Shown here piece by piece: positions 47,161 through 56,859 of a DNA stretch of 64,000 nucleotides. The notes beneath the pieces are model-generated. The model was not told the DNA's origin. It searched no databases and saw only the letters and a list, made by a program, of their open reading frames with translations. The stretch comes from Christiangramia salexigens (GTDB lineage: Bacteria > Bacteroidota > Bacteroidia > Flavobacteriales > Flavobacteriaceae), in the NCBI RefSeq assembly GCF_001889005.1, contig NZ_CP018153.1, forward strand, positions 1 through 64,000, written 5' to 3'. The stretch's first letter is position 1. The number at the start of each line of letters is the position of its first letter. The translations under genes were made by a program, and so were the position numbers.

Positions 47161-48571
47161 ACCGGTATTCTTCGGAATATCTTTAATGTTTGCCAGTACA
47201 GCCTTTGCACAGGAAGTAGTAGTTACAGATAGTACCGCGATTCAGCCTGATGCAGAGATCAAAGTGAAGAGTGAGGAAAAACAGGGAACTCAGCGCCGAA
47301 AAGTGGATGGTATTGCCGCTGTGATAGGGGATTATATTATTCTGGAAAGCGATATTGATCTTATGTATAAGGATATGCAGAGTCAGGGAATATCTACAGC
47401 AGATGTTTCAGATTGTAACCTTGCAGGATCCTTAATGGAGAATAAACTTTATGCTCACCACGCGGTGCAGGATAGTATCATTATTCCAGATGCACAGATC
47501 AATGGAATGATAGATCAGCAAATTCAGGGCTTTGTCTCTCAGGCCGGTTCTATGGATAAGCTGCTGGAGTTCTACAATAAAGAAAATGAAGCTGAATTAC
47601 GTGAGGAGCTTTTCAGGATCAATAAGCAGAGACAGCTGGCTCAAAGGATGCAGCAAAAGATCATTGAAGAGATACAAATTACACCTGAAGAGGTTAGACA
47701 GTATTTTGACAAGATGGAAGAAAAGCCAATGTTTGGAACAGAGGTGGAGCTTTCTCAGATCGTAATAGAACCTGAAATCCCTGAATCTGAGAAACAGAAA
47801 GTGATAGACAGGCTAAACGAATTCAAAGCAGATATCCTTGATAATGGTGCGAGTTTTTCAACAAAGGCCGTATTATATTCTCAGGATCCAGGAACGGCTT
47901 CTGGCGGAGGTAAGATCACTCTAACAAGAAAAGATCCGTTTGTAAAGGAATTTAAGGATGTCGCATTTAGCCTTCAGGAAGGGGAGGTAAGTGATCCTTT
48001 TGAGACAGAATTTGGATACCATATTATACAAGTTAATGATATTAGAGGTCAAACGGTAGATCTAAGGCATATTCTATTGATCCCGGACGTAACAAATGCT
48101 TCCGTAGAAAAAGCCAGAACGGAAATTGATACCCTAAGGAAAAAGATCGTTGCAGGAGAATTGGATTTTGCCGCTGCAGCCAGAGAGGCTTCAGATGAAA
48201 AAGAGACCAGAAATGAAGGTGGTAAGTTGATCAATCCAAGAACCGGAGATACCAGATTTGAACTTACTAAGATCGATCCGAAATTATTTAAGCAGGTAGA
48301 AGGACTTAAAGAAGGTGAAGTCTCTTTAGTGCTTACCCAACAGGACAGAACCGGAAGGCCTCAGTTTAAAATAATGAAGGTTACCAAAAAGATTAGTGAG
48401 CATAAGGCGGATTATGCTACAGATTACCAAAAAATTAAAGAATTAGCCTTAAGAGATAAGCAGCTTAAGGAAATCGAAAAATGGCAGAAGGAAAAGATTG
48501 CAGATACCTATATCAAAGTTAATGGTAAGTACAGGGAATGTGATTATACGAGCGATTGGGTAAAAAATTAA
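47138..48571 (+). CDS. surA: Periplasmic chaperone/peptidyl-prolyl isomerase SurA
   Basis: SurA escorts outer-membrane proteins to the Bam machine. I choose the ATG at 47138, giving a signal peptide 'MNLKYSIKPVFFGISLMFAS' ending near TAFAQ; an ATG at 47123 is possible. The 477-residue protein has the N-terminal arm ('KVDGIAAVIGDYIILESDIDL', in part), a first parvulin domain (about 200-300, 'VELSQIVIEPEIP', 'DPGTASGGGKITLTRKDPF', 'DPFETEFGYHIIQV') and a second more degenerate one ('LRHILLIPDV', 'ETRNEGGKLINPRTG'). Confidence 0.93.
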   Translation: MNLKYSIKPVFFGISLMFASTAFAQEVVVTDSTAIQPDAEIKVKSEEKQGTQRRKVDGIAAVIGDYIILESDIDLMYKDMQSQGISTADVSDCNLAGSLMENKLYAHHAVQDSIIIPDAQINGMIDQQIQGFVSQAGSMDKLLEFYNKENEAELREELFRINKQRQLAQRMQQKIIEEIQITPEEVRQYFDKMEEKPMFGTEVELSQIVIEPEIPESEKQKVIDRLNEFKADILDNGASFSTKAVLYSQDPGTASGGGKITLTRKDPFVKEFKDVAFSLQEGEVSDPFETEFGYHIIQVNDIRGQTVDLRHILLIPDVTNASVEKARTEIDTLRKKIVAGELDFAAAAREASDEKETRNEGGKLINPRTGDTRFELTKIDPKLFKQVEGLKEGEVSLVLTQQDRTGRPQFKIMKVTKKISEHKADYATDYQKIKELALRDKQLKEIEKWQKEKIADTYIKVNGKYRECDYTSDWVKN

Positions 48572-48578
48572 AAAGCCT

Positions 48579-49529
48579 ATGTCTGATGTAGCTTTGGTAG
48601 AAAAATTAGTTGAAAAGCATTTGCATCTCAAAAAAGAGATCGCAAAAGTTATAGTAGGGCAGGATCAGGTCATAGACCAGATCCTGCTTTCTATTTTTTC
48701 AGGGGGGCATTCTTTGTTGATCGGGGTTCCCGGTTTGGCAAAAACCTTAATGGTTAATACCATTGCTCAGGCACTTGGACTTAACTTTAAAAGAATACAG
48801 TTTACACCAGATCTTATGCCCAGCGATATTCTAGGCGCCGAGATTCTGGATGAGAACAGGAAATTCAAGTTTATAAAAGGTCCTGTTTTTACAAATATCT
48901 TGTTGGCAGACGAGATCAACAGAACTCCTCCAAAAACTCAGGCAGCTTTGCTGGAGGCAATGCAGGAGAGGGCGGTGACCGTGGCAGGGCATCACTATAA
49001 GCTGGATCTGCCATATTTCGTTCTAGCTACACAAAACCCGATTGAACAGGAAGGAACCTATCCTTTACCTGAAGCTCAGCTGGATCGCTTTATGTTTGCG
49101 ATTAATCTGGATTATCCCAGTTTTCAGGAAGAAGTAGATGTTGTAAAGACGACTACTAACGATGAGCCTAAACAGGTTCAACCTTTATTTAATGCAGAAG
49201 AGATCTCTGATATACAGCATGTGATAAGGCGAATTCCTGTACCGGATAATGTGATAGAATATGCCGTGAAACTTGTTGCAAAGACCCGTCCTAATGATAA
49301 TGCACCAGATCTGGTTAAAAACTATCTCGACTGGGGTGCAGGTCCAAGGGCTTCTCAAAACCTTGTGCTTGCAGCAAAGACTCATGCTGCTGTAAATGGA
49401 AAATTCTCCCCCGATATTGAGGATGTACAGGCTGTTGCCTTTGGAATTTTAAGACATAGGATCATTAAGAACTATAAAGCCGAAGCTGAGGGGATCACCG
49501 AGGTAGAGATCATAAAAAAATTGTTTTAA
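48579..49529 (+). CDS. MoxR-family AAA+ ATPase
   Basis: MoxR ATPases act as chaperones in assembling metal- or VWA-domain protein complexes. The 316-residue protein has Walker A 'LIGVPGLAKTLMV', Walker B 'ILLADEINRTPPKTQAALLEAMQE' (in part), sensor 1 'VLATQNPIEQEGTYPLPEAQLDRFMF' (in part) and sensor 2 'DWGAGPRASQNL'. It starts 7 bp after surA, and its stop overlaps the next start by one base. DUF58/VWA partners usual for MoxR are absent here. Confidence 0.93.
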   Translation: MSDVALVEKLVEKHLHLKKEIAKVIVGQDQVIDQILLSIFSGGHSLLIGVPGLAKTLMVNTIAQALGLNFKRIQFTPDLMPSDILGAEILDENRKFKFIKGPVFTNILLADEINRTPPKTQAALLEAMQERAVTVAGHHYKLDLPYFVLATQNPIEQEGTYPLPEAQLDRFMFAINLDYPSFQEEVDVVKTTTNDEPKQVQPLFNAEEISDIQHVIRRIPVPDNVIEYAVKLVAKTRPNDNAPDLVKNYLDWGAGPRASQNLVLAAKTHAAVNGKFSPDIEDVQAVAFGILRHRIIKNYKAEAEGITEVEIIKKLF

Positions 49530-49840
49530 TGATCGAATTTTTCCTAAGACATAAACTGGTGGTGACGGTTTTTTATTATTTGTTTTGGGGGAATAGCTTT
49601 ATACTTCATATTCTAAGCATATCTGGAGATACTTTTTTGCTGCTAAATATCCTTTGTAAACTTCTGGCCTTTTTTATCTGGTTGGTGGTTTTAGTAGATA
49701 TGATGAAATATAAAATAAAAGACAAGACCTTTTGGGTTCTGTCTATGATTTTCATCTCTTTTTTCACTCCGGTGGTCTATTTGTATAGAAGAGAAAATCT
49801 TTTTAATCTTAAGCAAAATAGATTTAGATCTTTCCTGTAA
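49529..49840 (+). CDS. Small membrane protein, PLDc_N-like
   Basis: A 103-residue protein with three hydrophobic segments (about 10-25, 35-57, 69-86) and a basic tail 'YRRENLFNLKQNRFRSFL'. The end 'FWVLSMIFISFFTPVVYLYRR' resembles the PLDc_N (phospholipase-D nuclease N-terminal) membrane motif. The start ATG overlaps the moxR stop (TAATG), showing translational coupling. The function is unknown. Confidence 0.7.
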   Translation: MIEFFLRHKLVVTVFYYLFWGNSFILHILSISGDTFLLLNILCKLLAFFIWLVVLVDMMKYKIKDKTFWVLSMIFISFFTPVVYLYRRENLFNLKQNRFRSFL

Positions 49841-49983
49841 GCCCTAAAATTTATTAAATTCTCATTTTATCGGGCTGAAATTGCTTTTTGTTGAATTTTT
49901 GGCTGTTTAAATTATAATTTCGAAAATTATTTATACTAAATTCTGAGTATTGGTTGTGATTTTTAAAATCGCCTAAAAATCCT

Positions 49984-49991
49984 TATTTTTG
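49984..49991 (+). promoter_or_regulatory. -7 promoter element of the aconitase gene
   Basis: TATTTTTG fits TAnnTTTG, 34 bp before the ATG at 50026. Confidence 0.5.
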
Positions 49992-50025
49992 CGAGACTTT
50001 TTTAGAACATAAATAACACTAGAAC

Positions 50026-52293
50026 ATGGCATACGATATTGATATGATTAAGAAGGTGTACAGCCAGATGGCCGAGCGAGTGGATAAAGCACGCGAGGTG
50101 GTTGGAAAACCTTTGACCCTTTCAGAAAAAATTCTTTATTCTCACTTATGGGATGGTAATGCTAAAGAAGCCTATACCAGAGGTAAGGATTATGTAGATT
50201 TTGCTCCAGACAGAATTGCTTGTCAGGATGCAACTGCACAAATGGCGCTTCTGCAATTTATGCAGGCAGGTAAGAAGCAGGTTGCGGTACCTACTACAGT
50301 GCATTGTGATCACCTTATTCAGGCTAAAATGGGAGCTGCGATAGATTTACAGGCAGCCAATAAGAGCAGTAGTGAGGTTTTCGATTTTCTGGAATCAGTA
50401 TCAAATAAGTATGGAATAGGTTTCTGGAAACCAGGTGCAGGTATTATTCACCAGGTAGTTCTTGAAAATTATGCATTCCCGGGAGGAATGATGATTGGAA
50501 CCGATTCTCATACCGTTAACGCCGGTGGACTAGGAATGGTAGCTATTGGTGTTGGTGGTGCAGATGCCGTTGATGTAATGGCAGGTATGCCTTGGGAGTT
50601 AAAATTCCCAAAACTTATTGGTGTTAAATTAACCGGAAAACTTTCAGGCTGGACCGCTGCTAAAGATGTGATTCTAAAAGTTGCGGGTATTCTAACTGTT
50701 AAAGGTGGAACCGGAGCAATTATAGAATATTTCGGTGAAGGTGCCCGATCTATGTCGGCTACCGGTAAAGGAACTATCTGTAATATGGGTGCTGAAGTTG
50801 GAGCAACGACTTCAACTTTTGGTTATGACGATTCAATGGAGCGTTACCTTAAGGCTACGAACCGTACAGATGTTGCTAATGCAGCAAATGAAGTAAGAGA
50901 ACATCTTACAGGTGATGATGAGGTTTATGCAAACCCTGAGCAATATTTTGATGAATTGATCGAAATCAATCTTTCAGAATTAAAACCACACCTTAACGGA
51001 CCATTTACTCCAGACCTTGCTACGCCAATTTCTGAAATGGCAGATAAGGCAAAAAAGAATGATTGGCCAATTAATGTGGATTGGGGTCTTATAGGATCGT
51101 GTACCAACTCATCTTACGAGGATTTAACCCGTGCGGCTTCTATCGCTAAACAAGCAGTTGATAAAAAAGTAAAAGCAAAATCTGATTTTGGTATTAATCC
51201 GGGATCTGAGCAGATCCGTTTTACGGCTGAAAGAGATGGGCTTTTACAGATATTTGAAGATCTTGATGCCACTATCTTTACTAATGCCTGTGGACCGTGT
51301 ATTGGTCAATGGGATCGTAGCGATAGAAAAGGTGAAGAGAAAAACACTATTGTACATTCATTTAACCGTAACTTCTCTAAAAGAGCAGACGGTAACCCAA
51401 ATACACACGCGTTTGTAGGATCTCCGGAAATGGTTGCAGCTATTGCGATCTCCGGTAGACTAGATTTCGACCCGACCCGCGATAAACTTATCAATGAGGA
51501 TGGAGAGGAAGTAATGCTGGACGAACCACAAGGTATCGAACTTCCTACTAAAGGTTTCGCTGTTGAGGATGCAGGTTATATCGCTCCAAAAGAAGATGGA
51601 AGCTCTGTAGAAGTTAAAGTTGCAGAAGACAGTGAAAGATTACAATTGCTAACACCTTTTGAACCATGGGATGGTAAGAACCTTACAGGTGCGAAATTGC
51701 TAATTAAAGCCTGGGGTAAATGTACTACCGACCATATTTCTATGGCTGGACCATGGTTACGTTACAGAGGACACCTTGACAATATTTCAAATAACTGTTT
51801 GATCGGTGCTGTAAATGCTTTTAATGAAAAAACCAATTTCGTTAAGAATCAGCTAACAGGTGAATACGATGGTGTACCGGCTGTACAGAGAGAATATAAA
51901 GCTAAAGGAATTCCAACGGTAGTTGTGGGTGACCATAATTACGGAGAAGGATCTTCCAGAGAGCATGCTGCAATGGAGCCACGTCACCTTGGTGTAAAGG
52001 TTGTAATTGTGAAATCTTTTGCGAGAATTCACGAAACTAACCTTAAGAAACAAGGTATGCTTGGGCTAACCTTTGCAAATGAGAATGATTATGATCTAAT
52101 TCAAGAAGATGATACGTTCAACTTCATAGATCTTGAGAATTTTGCTCCAGATACTCCTTTAACTGTAGAGATCGTTCATGCAGATGGAACTAAGGACACT
52201 ATTAAGACAAACCATACTTATAACGCTTCACAAATTGAATGGTATAAGCATGGATCTGCTCTTAACCTAATTAAAAAGCAGAACGCATCTTAA
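50026..52293 (+). CDS. acnA: Aconitate hydratase (mitochondrial-type)
   Basis: Aconitase isomerises citrate to isocitrate in the TCA cycle. The 755-residue protein matches the mitochondrial-like class: '[11 protein letters not shown]', '[20 protein letters not shown]' (in part), '[26 protein letters not shown]' (in part). The 4Fe-4S ligands are Cys359 ('[12 protein letters not shown]'), Cys422 and Cys425 ('[10 protein letters not shown]'). The swivel domain has '[20 protein letters not shown]', '[20 protein letters not shown]'. The symbol acnA is used loosely; bacterial AcnA proper is longer (about 890). Single gene with promoter and terminator. Confidence 0.95.
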   Translation: MAYDIDMIKKVYSQMAERVDKAREVVGKPLTLSEKILYSHLWDGNAKEAYTRGKDYVDFAPDRIACQDATAQMALLQFMQAGKKQVAVPTTVHCDHLIQAKMGAAIDLQAANKSSSEVFDFLESVSNKYGIGFWKPGAGIIHQVVLENYAFPGGMMIGTDSHTVNAGGLGMVAIGVGGADAVDVMAGMPWELKFPKLIGVKLTGKLSGWTAAKDVILKVAGILTVKGGTGAIIEYFGEGARSMSATGKGTICNMGAEVGATTSTFGYDDSMERYLKATNRTDVANAANEVREHLTGDDEVYANPEQYFDELIEINLSELKPHLNGPFTPDLATPISEMADKAKKNDWPINVDWGLIGSCTNSSYEDLTRAASIAKQAVDKKVKAKSDFGINPGSEQIRFTAERDGLLQIFEDLDATIFTNACGPCIGQWDRSDRKGEEKNTIVHSFNRNFSKRADGNPNTHAFVGSPEMVAAIAISGRLDFDPTRDKLINEDGEEVMLDEPQGIELPTKGFAVEDAGYIAPKEDGSSVEVKVAEDSERLQLLTPFEPWDGKNLTGAKLLIKAWGKCTTDHISMAGPWLRYRGHLDNISNNCLIGAVNAFNEKTNFVKNQLTGEYDGVPAVQREYKAKGIPTVVVGDHNYGEGSSREHAAMEPRHLGVKVVIVKSFARIHETNLKKQGMLGLTFANENDYDLIQEDDTFNFIDLENFAPDTPLTVEIVHADGTKDTIKTNHTYNASQIEWYKHGSALNLIKKQNAS

Positions 52294-52314
52294 TTATATA
52301 AATGATTAATTTTG

Positions 52315-52346
52315 AACCCCGGTAATTAAATTATCGGGGTTTTTTA
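52315..52346 (+). terminator. Aconitase terminator
   Basis: AACCCCGGTAA pairs with TTATCGGGGTT (one G-T pair) around TTAAA, followed by a T run. Confidence 0.85.
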
Positions 52347-52372
52347 TTTCTTTACATTTTAGAATCGTATTT

Positions 52373-52933
52373 ATGAAGCTTTTTAAAAATCAGTGGTCTA
52401 ATATTATCCTTATTGTTATCATTTTGGCCCTTGTGATCCCACAAACTCGTAAGCCTATTCAGATCTTTTTCAATAAACTTATTTCATTTGCACCATCGGT
52501 GAATGATGCAGAGGACAGAGAAAAAATTGCGAACTACAATTGGGTGCTGGAAGATATAAGAGGGAAAAGAACCGAATTTTCAGAGTTTAAAAATGAAGTT
52601 GTGATCATTAATTTCTGGGCTACCTGGTGTCCTCCCTGTATCGCAGAAATGCCAAGTTTTCAAGAGCTTTATGAGGATTATCAGGGTAAAGTAAGTTTTC
52701 TATTTGTTTCAGGAGAACAGCATGAAACCGTAGATAATTTTCTAAAGCGTAAGCGTTTTACTTTTCCAACCTATAAAATGCTAACAAAGGCTCCGGAACC
52801 CATGGATGGCAGAACGCTACCAACAACATATGTCTTGAGTAAAGATGGGAGTATTGTTGTAGATAAGGTTGGAGCTGCAGACTGGAATAGTGAGAAGTTC
52901 AGAGAGACCCTGGACGGTCTTATAGCGGAATAA
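52373..52933 (+). CDS. TlpA-like membrane-anchored thioredoxin
   Basis: A 186-residue protein with one N-terminal membrane anchor (about 9-23) and a periplasmic thioredoxin domain: 'VVIINFWATWCPPCIAEMPSF' with the redox pair Cys86/Cys89, and the cis-Pro region 'RTLPTTYVLSKDG'. TlpA/ResA-like proteins reduce disulfides in the periplasm, for instance in cytochrome c maturation; the partner is unknown. Its stop directly abuts the crtY stop on the other strand. Confidence 0.88.
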   Translation: MKLFKNQWSNIILIVIILALVIPQTRKPIQIFFNKLISFAPSVNDAEDREKIANYNWVLEDIRGKRTEFSEFKNEVVIINFWATWCPPCIAEMPSFQELYEDYQGKVSFLFVSGEQHETVDNFLKRKRFTFPTYKMLTKAPEPMDGRTLPTTYVLSKDGSIVVDKVGAADWNSEKFRETLDGLIAE

Positions 52934-54070
52934 TCAAAGTTTTCTGAAGAAAGATCTGATAAATTCCGGATGATAAAGTGATAACATGATTTTTAGGTCT
53001 TCATTAAAGCCAGTTTCTTCATCGAGAAACCTGAAGATCTCTTCCATAGAGTTTTTGCTGTATAATTTACTAAAAAGGCTCTCACCAAGTTCATTGTTAT
53101 TATATAGCACATCTAAAAATATCGCATCATATTTTCTGAATTTCCGGTTATATATTCCCTTGGTGGTAGCAAAACCGGCTTTTAAATTTTCTATGATCTT
53201 TTGAACCTTTTTTTCCGTGTTTCTGAAGGAATAGCCAGACGAAGGTTTTACCCAGCCCCCTCCGGTTCCAATTTTGGTAATATGTCTTGAATTTGTCTTT
53301 TTAAAAGGAAAGTCGGTCATAGGGATCACTCCTTTTTCTGTTTCGGTGATCTTCCAATGTTTGAGCTGAAGGATATTCTCGATATAACGGGTGAGCATCT
53401 CATCATATACGGTTTCCTCAGTTAGAAAAGGAGTGAAAAAAGTATATTCTATAAGAGCTTTTTTTGATGTAATGGGAAGAATATAGGTAAAACTGGTGGA
53501 GTCCTCATATTTTAATCTGTAATCCATCATGGTAAAAACATCAGGGTCAAATGACTCATTTTCTGTCTCAACCACCCAGCCCTTAAAATGCTGATAGATT
53601 AGGTTGGAATTTTTATCATTTTTGTAAGCTTCAGTGGGTCTGCTGTCAAAAAAGTGAGTAGCGGTATAATTAGCTTTTTTTCCAACTGCAGTCCTTGTAA
53701 CCGGATCTATTTTTTCTATTTCATCTTGAATAAAATAGAAGTTATCCGATCTTCTAAGCTGGTCCTTTAGTTCTTTATAAAGATCTATGGACCGTATCAT
53801 TTTATAGGTGTAATCACCTAATTTCAGAGATTTGTCGATATCCTTAGCTACAAACTTGCCTTTATTCCAGGATTTATGGACAATATGATCCCATTGTCCG
53901 TCACCTTTTTCCCAAAAACACCAGGTTTTATCGTTTTCGGTTTTAAGCGAAGGATCTATGATCGCAACTTTTTTACCGTGAAAAAAAACATTTCTCTGAA
54001 TTTCTGAGGCGAGTTGAAGACCCGCAAGACCGCCACCAACGATTACGTAGTAATATTCAGGGACGATCAT
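52934..54070 (-). CDS. crtY: Lycopene beta-cyclase (CrtY type)
   Basis: CrtY closes both ends of lycopene to give beta-carotene. The 378-residue flavoprotein begins 'YYYVIVGGGLAGLQLASEI' (Rossmann) and shows 'KTWCFWEKGDGQWDHIVHKSW' (in part), 'YYNRKF'-like 'YNRKFRKYDAIFLDVLYNN', 'FFDSRP', 'DVFTMMDYRL', 'YILPITSKKALIEYTFFT' and 'IPMTDFPF'; these match bacterial CrtY. It is the last gene of the carotenoid operon, 13 bp after crtZ. Confidence 0.93.
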   Translation of the reverse strand: MIVPEYYYVIVGGGLAGLQLASEIQRNVFFHGKKVAIIDPSLKTENDKTWCFWEKGDGQWDHIVHKSWNKGKFVAKDIDKSLKLGDYTYKMIRSIDLYKELKDQLRRSDNFYFIQDEIEKIDPVTRTAVGKKANYTATHFFDSRPTEAYKNDKNSNLIYQHFKGWVVETENESFDPDVFTMMDYRLKYEDSTSFTYILPITSKKALIEYTFFTPFLTEETVYDEMLTRYIENILQLKHWKITETEKGVIPMTDFPFKKTNSRHITKIGTGGGWVKPSSGYSFRNTEKKVQKIIENLKAGFATTKGIYNRKFRKYDAIFLDVLYNNNELGESLFSKLYSKNSMEEIFRFLDEETGFNEDLKIMLSLYHPEFIRSFFRKL

Positions 54071-54083
54071 AAATTATTCGGTT

Positions 54084-54533
54084 TTATTTTTTAAAGTATT
54101 TCATGGGAACAAACAACATTCCGAAGCATTCACCATCATCTTTGCCCAAATGTTTATGATGCATCTTATGGGCTCTTCTAATCCCTTTAGCATACTTGTT
54201 ATTAGCGTTTCTAAAGATCTTAAAACGCTGATGTATAAAAATATCATGTACCGTAAAGTAGGTGATCCCGTAGGCAAGAATACCAAGACCTATGGGTAAT
54301 CCAATCCATACACCTTCGTATTTCCAAAGAAGAAAACAGCCTATACTTACAAGCGCATAAAAAACAAAGAAGAGATCATTCCGCTCCCACCAGCTACTAT
54401 GGTCTTTTCTGTGATGATCCTGATGAAGCTTCCAAAGGAAACCATGCATCACATATTTATGGGTAAACCAGGCCATTCCTTCCATCATAAGGAAGGTTCC
54501 CAGAAATACCACTATCCACAATGCTACATTCAT
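54084..54533 (-). CDS. crtZ: Beta-carotene 3-hydroxylase
   Basis: CrtZ hydroxylates beta-carotene at both rings to zeaxanthin. The 149-residue membrane di-iron enzyme has about four hydrophobic helices and the His clusters 'HKYVMHGFLW', 'HQDHHRKDHS', 'HDIFIHQRF' and 'HKMHHKHLGKDDGECFGM', all as in the fatty-acid-hydroxylase superfamily. It lies 11 bp after crtB and 13 bp before crtY. No crtW ketolase is in the operon, so zeaxanthin is the likely end product. Confidence 0.95.
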   Translation of the reverse strand: MNVALWIVVFLGTFLMMEGMAWFTHKYVMHGFLWKLHQDHHRKDHSSWWERNDLFFVFYALVSIGCFLLWKYEGVWIGLPIGLGILAYGITYFTVHDIFIHQRFKIFRNANNKYAKGIRRAHKMHHKHLGKDDGECFGMLFVPMKYFKK

Positions 54534-54544
54534 TTTTCTGAGTT

Positions 54545-55384
54545 TTAAATAAGATTCAATCTATAAGAAAGATAAGACTTACAAAGTAAACCGGCTTTCT
54601 GATAATTAGGTACGCGAATTCTGTGATTTTTTATTTCCAAAGATGGCACCTTTTTAAGTTTTTGTAACAACTTTTTATAATAAACATAAGCGGTGTAAAC
54701 TCCAAATTTAGCTTCAATGGGGAGGCTCGCAATTCCCGCGAGTCCCTTTGCAAAATCATCTTCAATTTCTTCAATGATTTTAGCCTTGCTTAGTTCATCG
54801 AGTTTAGAAAGATCTACATTGGGGAAATAGCTTCTGCTGAGATTTTCATAATCCGCCTTTAGATCACGTAGGAAATTCACTTTTTGAAAAGCCGACCCCA
54901 AACTCATTGCTGAAGCTTTGAGTTCCTCATATCGCTTCTTATCGCCTTTTACAAAAACCTTTAGGCACATTAAACCTACCACATCTGCACTGCCGTAAAT
55001 GTATTGTTTAAATTCTTCAATGGTGAGATACTCCGATTTATGAAGATCCATCCGCATGCTATCCATAAAGGATCTATAAAGGTCCTCTGGAATTTCGTAT
55101 TTATGAACGGTCTCCTGAAAAGAATTTAATATAGGATTCAGGCTTATTTTGTTTTCTATAGATTTATTAAGGTCTATCTCAAAATCCTTAAAGAGGCTCT
55201 CTTTGTCAAAATCATGAAAAGAATCAACGATCTCATCTGCAAACCTAACAAAGCCGTAAATATTATATATATCCTGTCTAATGGAAGGCGCAAGCATTTT
55301 TGTAGCCAGGGAAAAGGATGTGCTGTAGGCGTTGGTTACAGTTTTGCTACAAGACCTGGATACGATGTCGAAAATAGCTTTCAT
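54545..55384 (-). CDS. crtB: Phytoene synthase
   Basis: CrtB joins two geranylgeranyl-PP into phytoene, the first committed step. The 279-residue all-helical protein has 'TNAYSTSFSLATKML', 'IYGFVRFADEIVDSFHDFD' (the first Asp-rich motif), 'YIYGSADVVGLMCLKVF', 'ASAMSLGSAFQKVNFLRDLKADYENLSRSYFP' (in part, the second Asp motif). The family is shared with squalene synthases, but length and neighbours fit phytoene synthase. One base separates it from the crtI stop. Confidence 0.94.
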   Translation of the reverse strand: MKAIFDIVSRSCSKTVTNAYSTSFSLATKMLAPSIRQDIYNIYGFVRFADEIVDSFHDFDKESLFKDFEIDLNKSIENKISLNPILNSFQETVHKYEIPEDLYRSFMDSMRMDLHKSEYLTIEEFKQYIYGSADVVGLMCLKVFVKGDKKRYEELKASAMSLGSAFQKVNFLRDLKADYENLSRSYFPNVDLSKLDELSKAKIIEEIEDDFAKGLAGIASLPIEAKFGVYTAYVYYKKLLQKLKKVPSLEIKNHRIRVPNYQKAGLLCKSYLSYRLNLI

Positions 55385-55385
55385 A

Positions 55386-56852
55386 TTAGTGTATTTCGTT
55401 TTTTTCTATTAACCCGGCTGTTAATTTTCCCGAAATAAGGGAAGGTGGAACACCCGGACCGGGCACGGTTAACTGACCGGTAAAATATAGTTTGTTAACT
55501 TTCTTACTTTTTAATTTAGGGCGTAAAAATGCGGTCTGGAAGAGAGTATTTGCCATTCCGTAGGCATTTCCTTTATAGGAGTTATAAGCCTCTTTGAAGT
55601 CTTTTACACTAAAGGACTCTTTAAATATAATATTATTTTTAGCATGTTGGCCCGTTAACTTTTCAAATCTTGCCATGATAAGATCAAAGTAATGCTCTCT
55701 TAATTCTACTGTATCCTCGAGATCCGGGGCCAAGGGAATTAAAAATATTCCTGCTTCCTTTCCTTCAGGTGCGCATACCGGATCTGTCATAGAAGGAAAA
55801 CTGGCGTAAAACAATGGATCTTTCGGCCATTTTGGCTCATCATAAATATCTTTCGCATGTTCCTCGAATTTCGAATCAAAGAATAGGGTGTGATGACTTA
55901 CATTGTTAAGTTTTTTGTCAAATCCCACATAAAAAAGAAGGGCAGAAGGAGCAAACGTTTTCCTGTCCCAATAAGCTTCAGAATATTGTCTTAGGTTTTC
56001 CGGTAGTAATTGTTCAGAATGGTGATAATCTGCACCGCTTAGAACAATATCAGAAGCATGCGTATTTCCGTTAACTATAATTCCGGTAGCTTTTTTCCCT
56101 TCCGTCAGTATTTTTTCTACTGGCGCATTTAGGTGGAATTTCACTCCGAGCGATTCGGCCAGCTTTTTCATTCCCTCAATCACTTCATACATTCCTCCCA
56201 TTGGATGCCAGGTGCCCAGACCAAAATCGGCGTAATTCATAAAACTATAAAAGGCCGGGGTGTCGCTAGGTTTAGCGCCTAAGAATAGAACGGGAAACTC
56301 CAGGATTTGACGCAGCTTTGGGTTTGAGAATTCTTTTCTAACCTCTGAGCTGATGTTACTGAAAAATCTTCCCAAGCGTTTAGCCGTATCTGGCGTAACC
56401 AATTCTAAAGGACTTACACCGGGACGATAAACGAGATCTTTAATCGCGATCTCATAATTATCACGAGCTGTTTTAATGAATTTTCTTAATTTCTCTGCAC
56501 TCCCGGCTTGTTCATTTTCAAAGGTTTTATAAATAGCCTCCAGATTTCCTGCAATCTCTATGAATTCACCTTTTTCAAAATAAACCCGGTAAGCAGGATC
56601 CATTTTTATAAGCTTGTAATAGTCTGAGGGCTTTTTACCAAAATCCCCAAAAAAGTTTTCAAACACATCGGGCATCCAGTACCAGGTTGGACCTATATCA
56701 AAGGTAAAGCCATCGCGTTTTAATTGTCTTGCACGGCCGCCAAGACTATCGTTCTTTTCAAAAATGTTTACTGTATGACCTGCCTGTGCCAGGTAACAGG
56801 AAGCGGCTAAAGAAGAAAATCCTGAACCGATAATATTTATGGTTTTTGGCAT
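55386..56852 (-). CDS. crtI: Phytoene desaturase
   Basis: CrtI converts phytoene to lycopene in four desaturations, using FAD. The 488-residue protein has 'INIIGSGFSSLAASCYLAQAG' (in part, FAD site), 'IFEKNDSLGGRARQLKRDGF', 'FDIGPTWYWMPDVFENFF', 'PMGGMYEVIEGMKKLAESLG' and a C-terminal 'LYFTGQLTVPGPGVPPSLIS'. CrtI, CrtN and CrtO desaturases look alike, but with CrtB and CrtY next to it the lycopene-forming type fits. It lies 7 bp after the regulator gene. Confidence 0.94.
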   Translation of the reverse strand: MPKTINIIGSGFSSLAASCYLAQAGHTVNIFEKNDSLGGRARQLKRDGFTFDIGPTWYWMPDVFENFFGDFGKKPSDYYKLIKMDPAYRVYFEKGEFIEIAGNLEAIYKTFENEQAGSAEKLRKFIKTARDNYEIAIKDLVYRPGVSPLELVTPDTAKRLGRFFSNISSEVRKEFSNPKLRQILEFPVLFLGAKPSDTPAFYSFMNYADFGLGTWHPMGGMYEVIEGMKKLAESLGVKFHLNAPVEKILTEGKKATGIIVNGNTHASDIVLSGADYHHSEQLLPENLRQYSEAYWDRKTFAPSALLFYVGFDKKLNNVSHHTLFFDSKFEEHAKDIYDEPKWPKDPLFYASFPSMTDPVCAPEGKEAGIFLIPLAPDLEDTVELREHYFDLIMARFEKLTGQHAKNNIIFKESFSVKDFKEAYNSYKGNAYGMANTLFQTAFLRPKLKSKKVNKLYFTGQLTVPGPGVPPSLISGKLTAGLIEKNEIH

Positions 56853-56859
56853 TCGGAAT

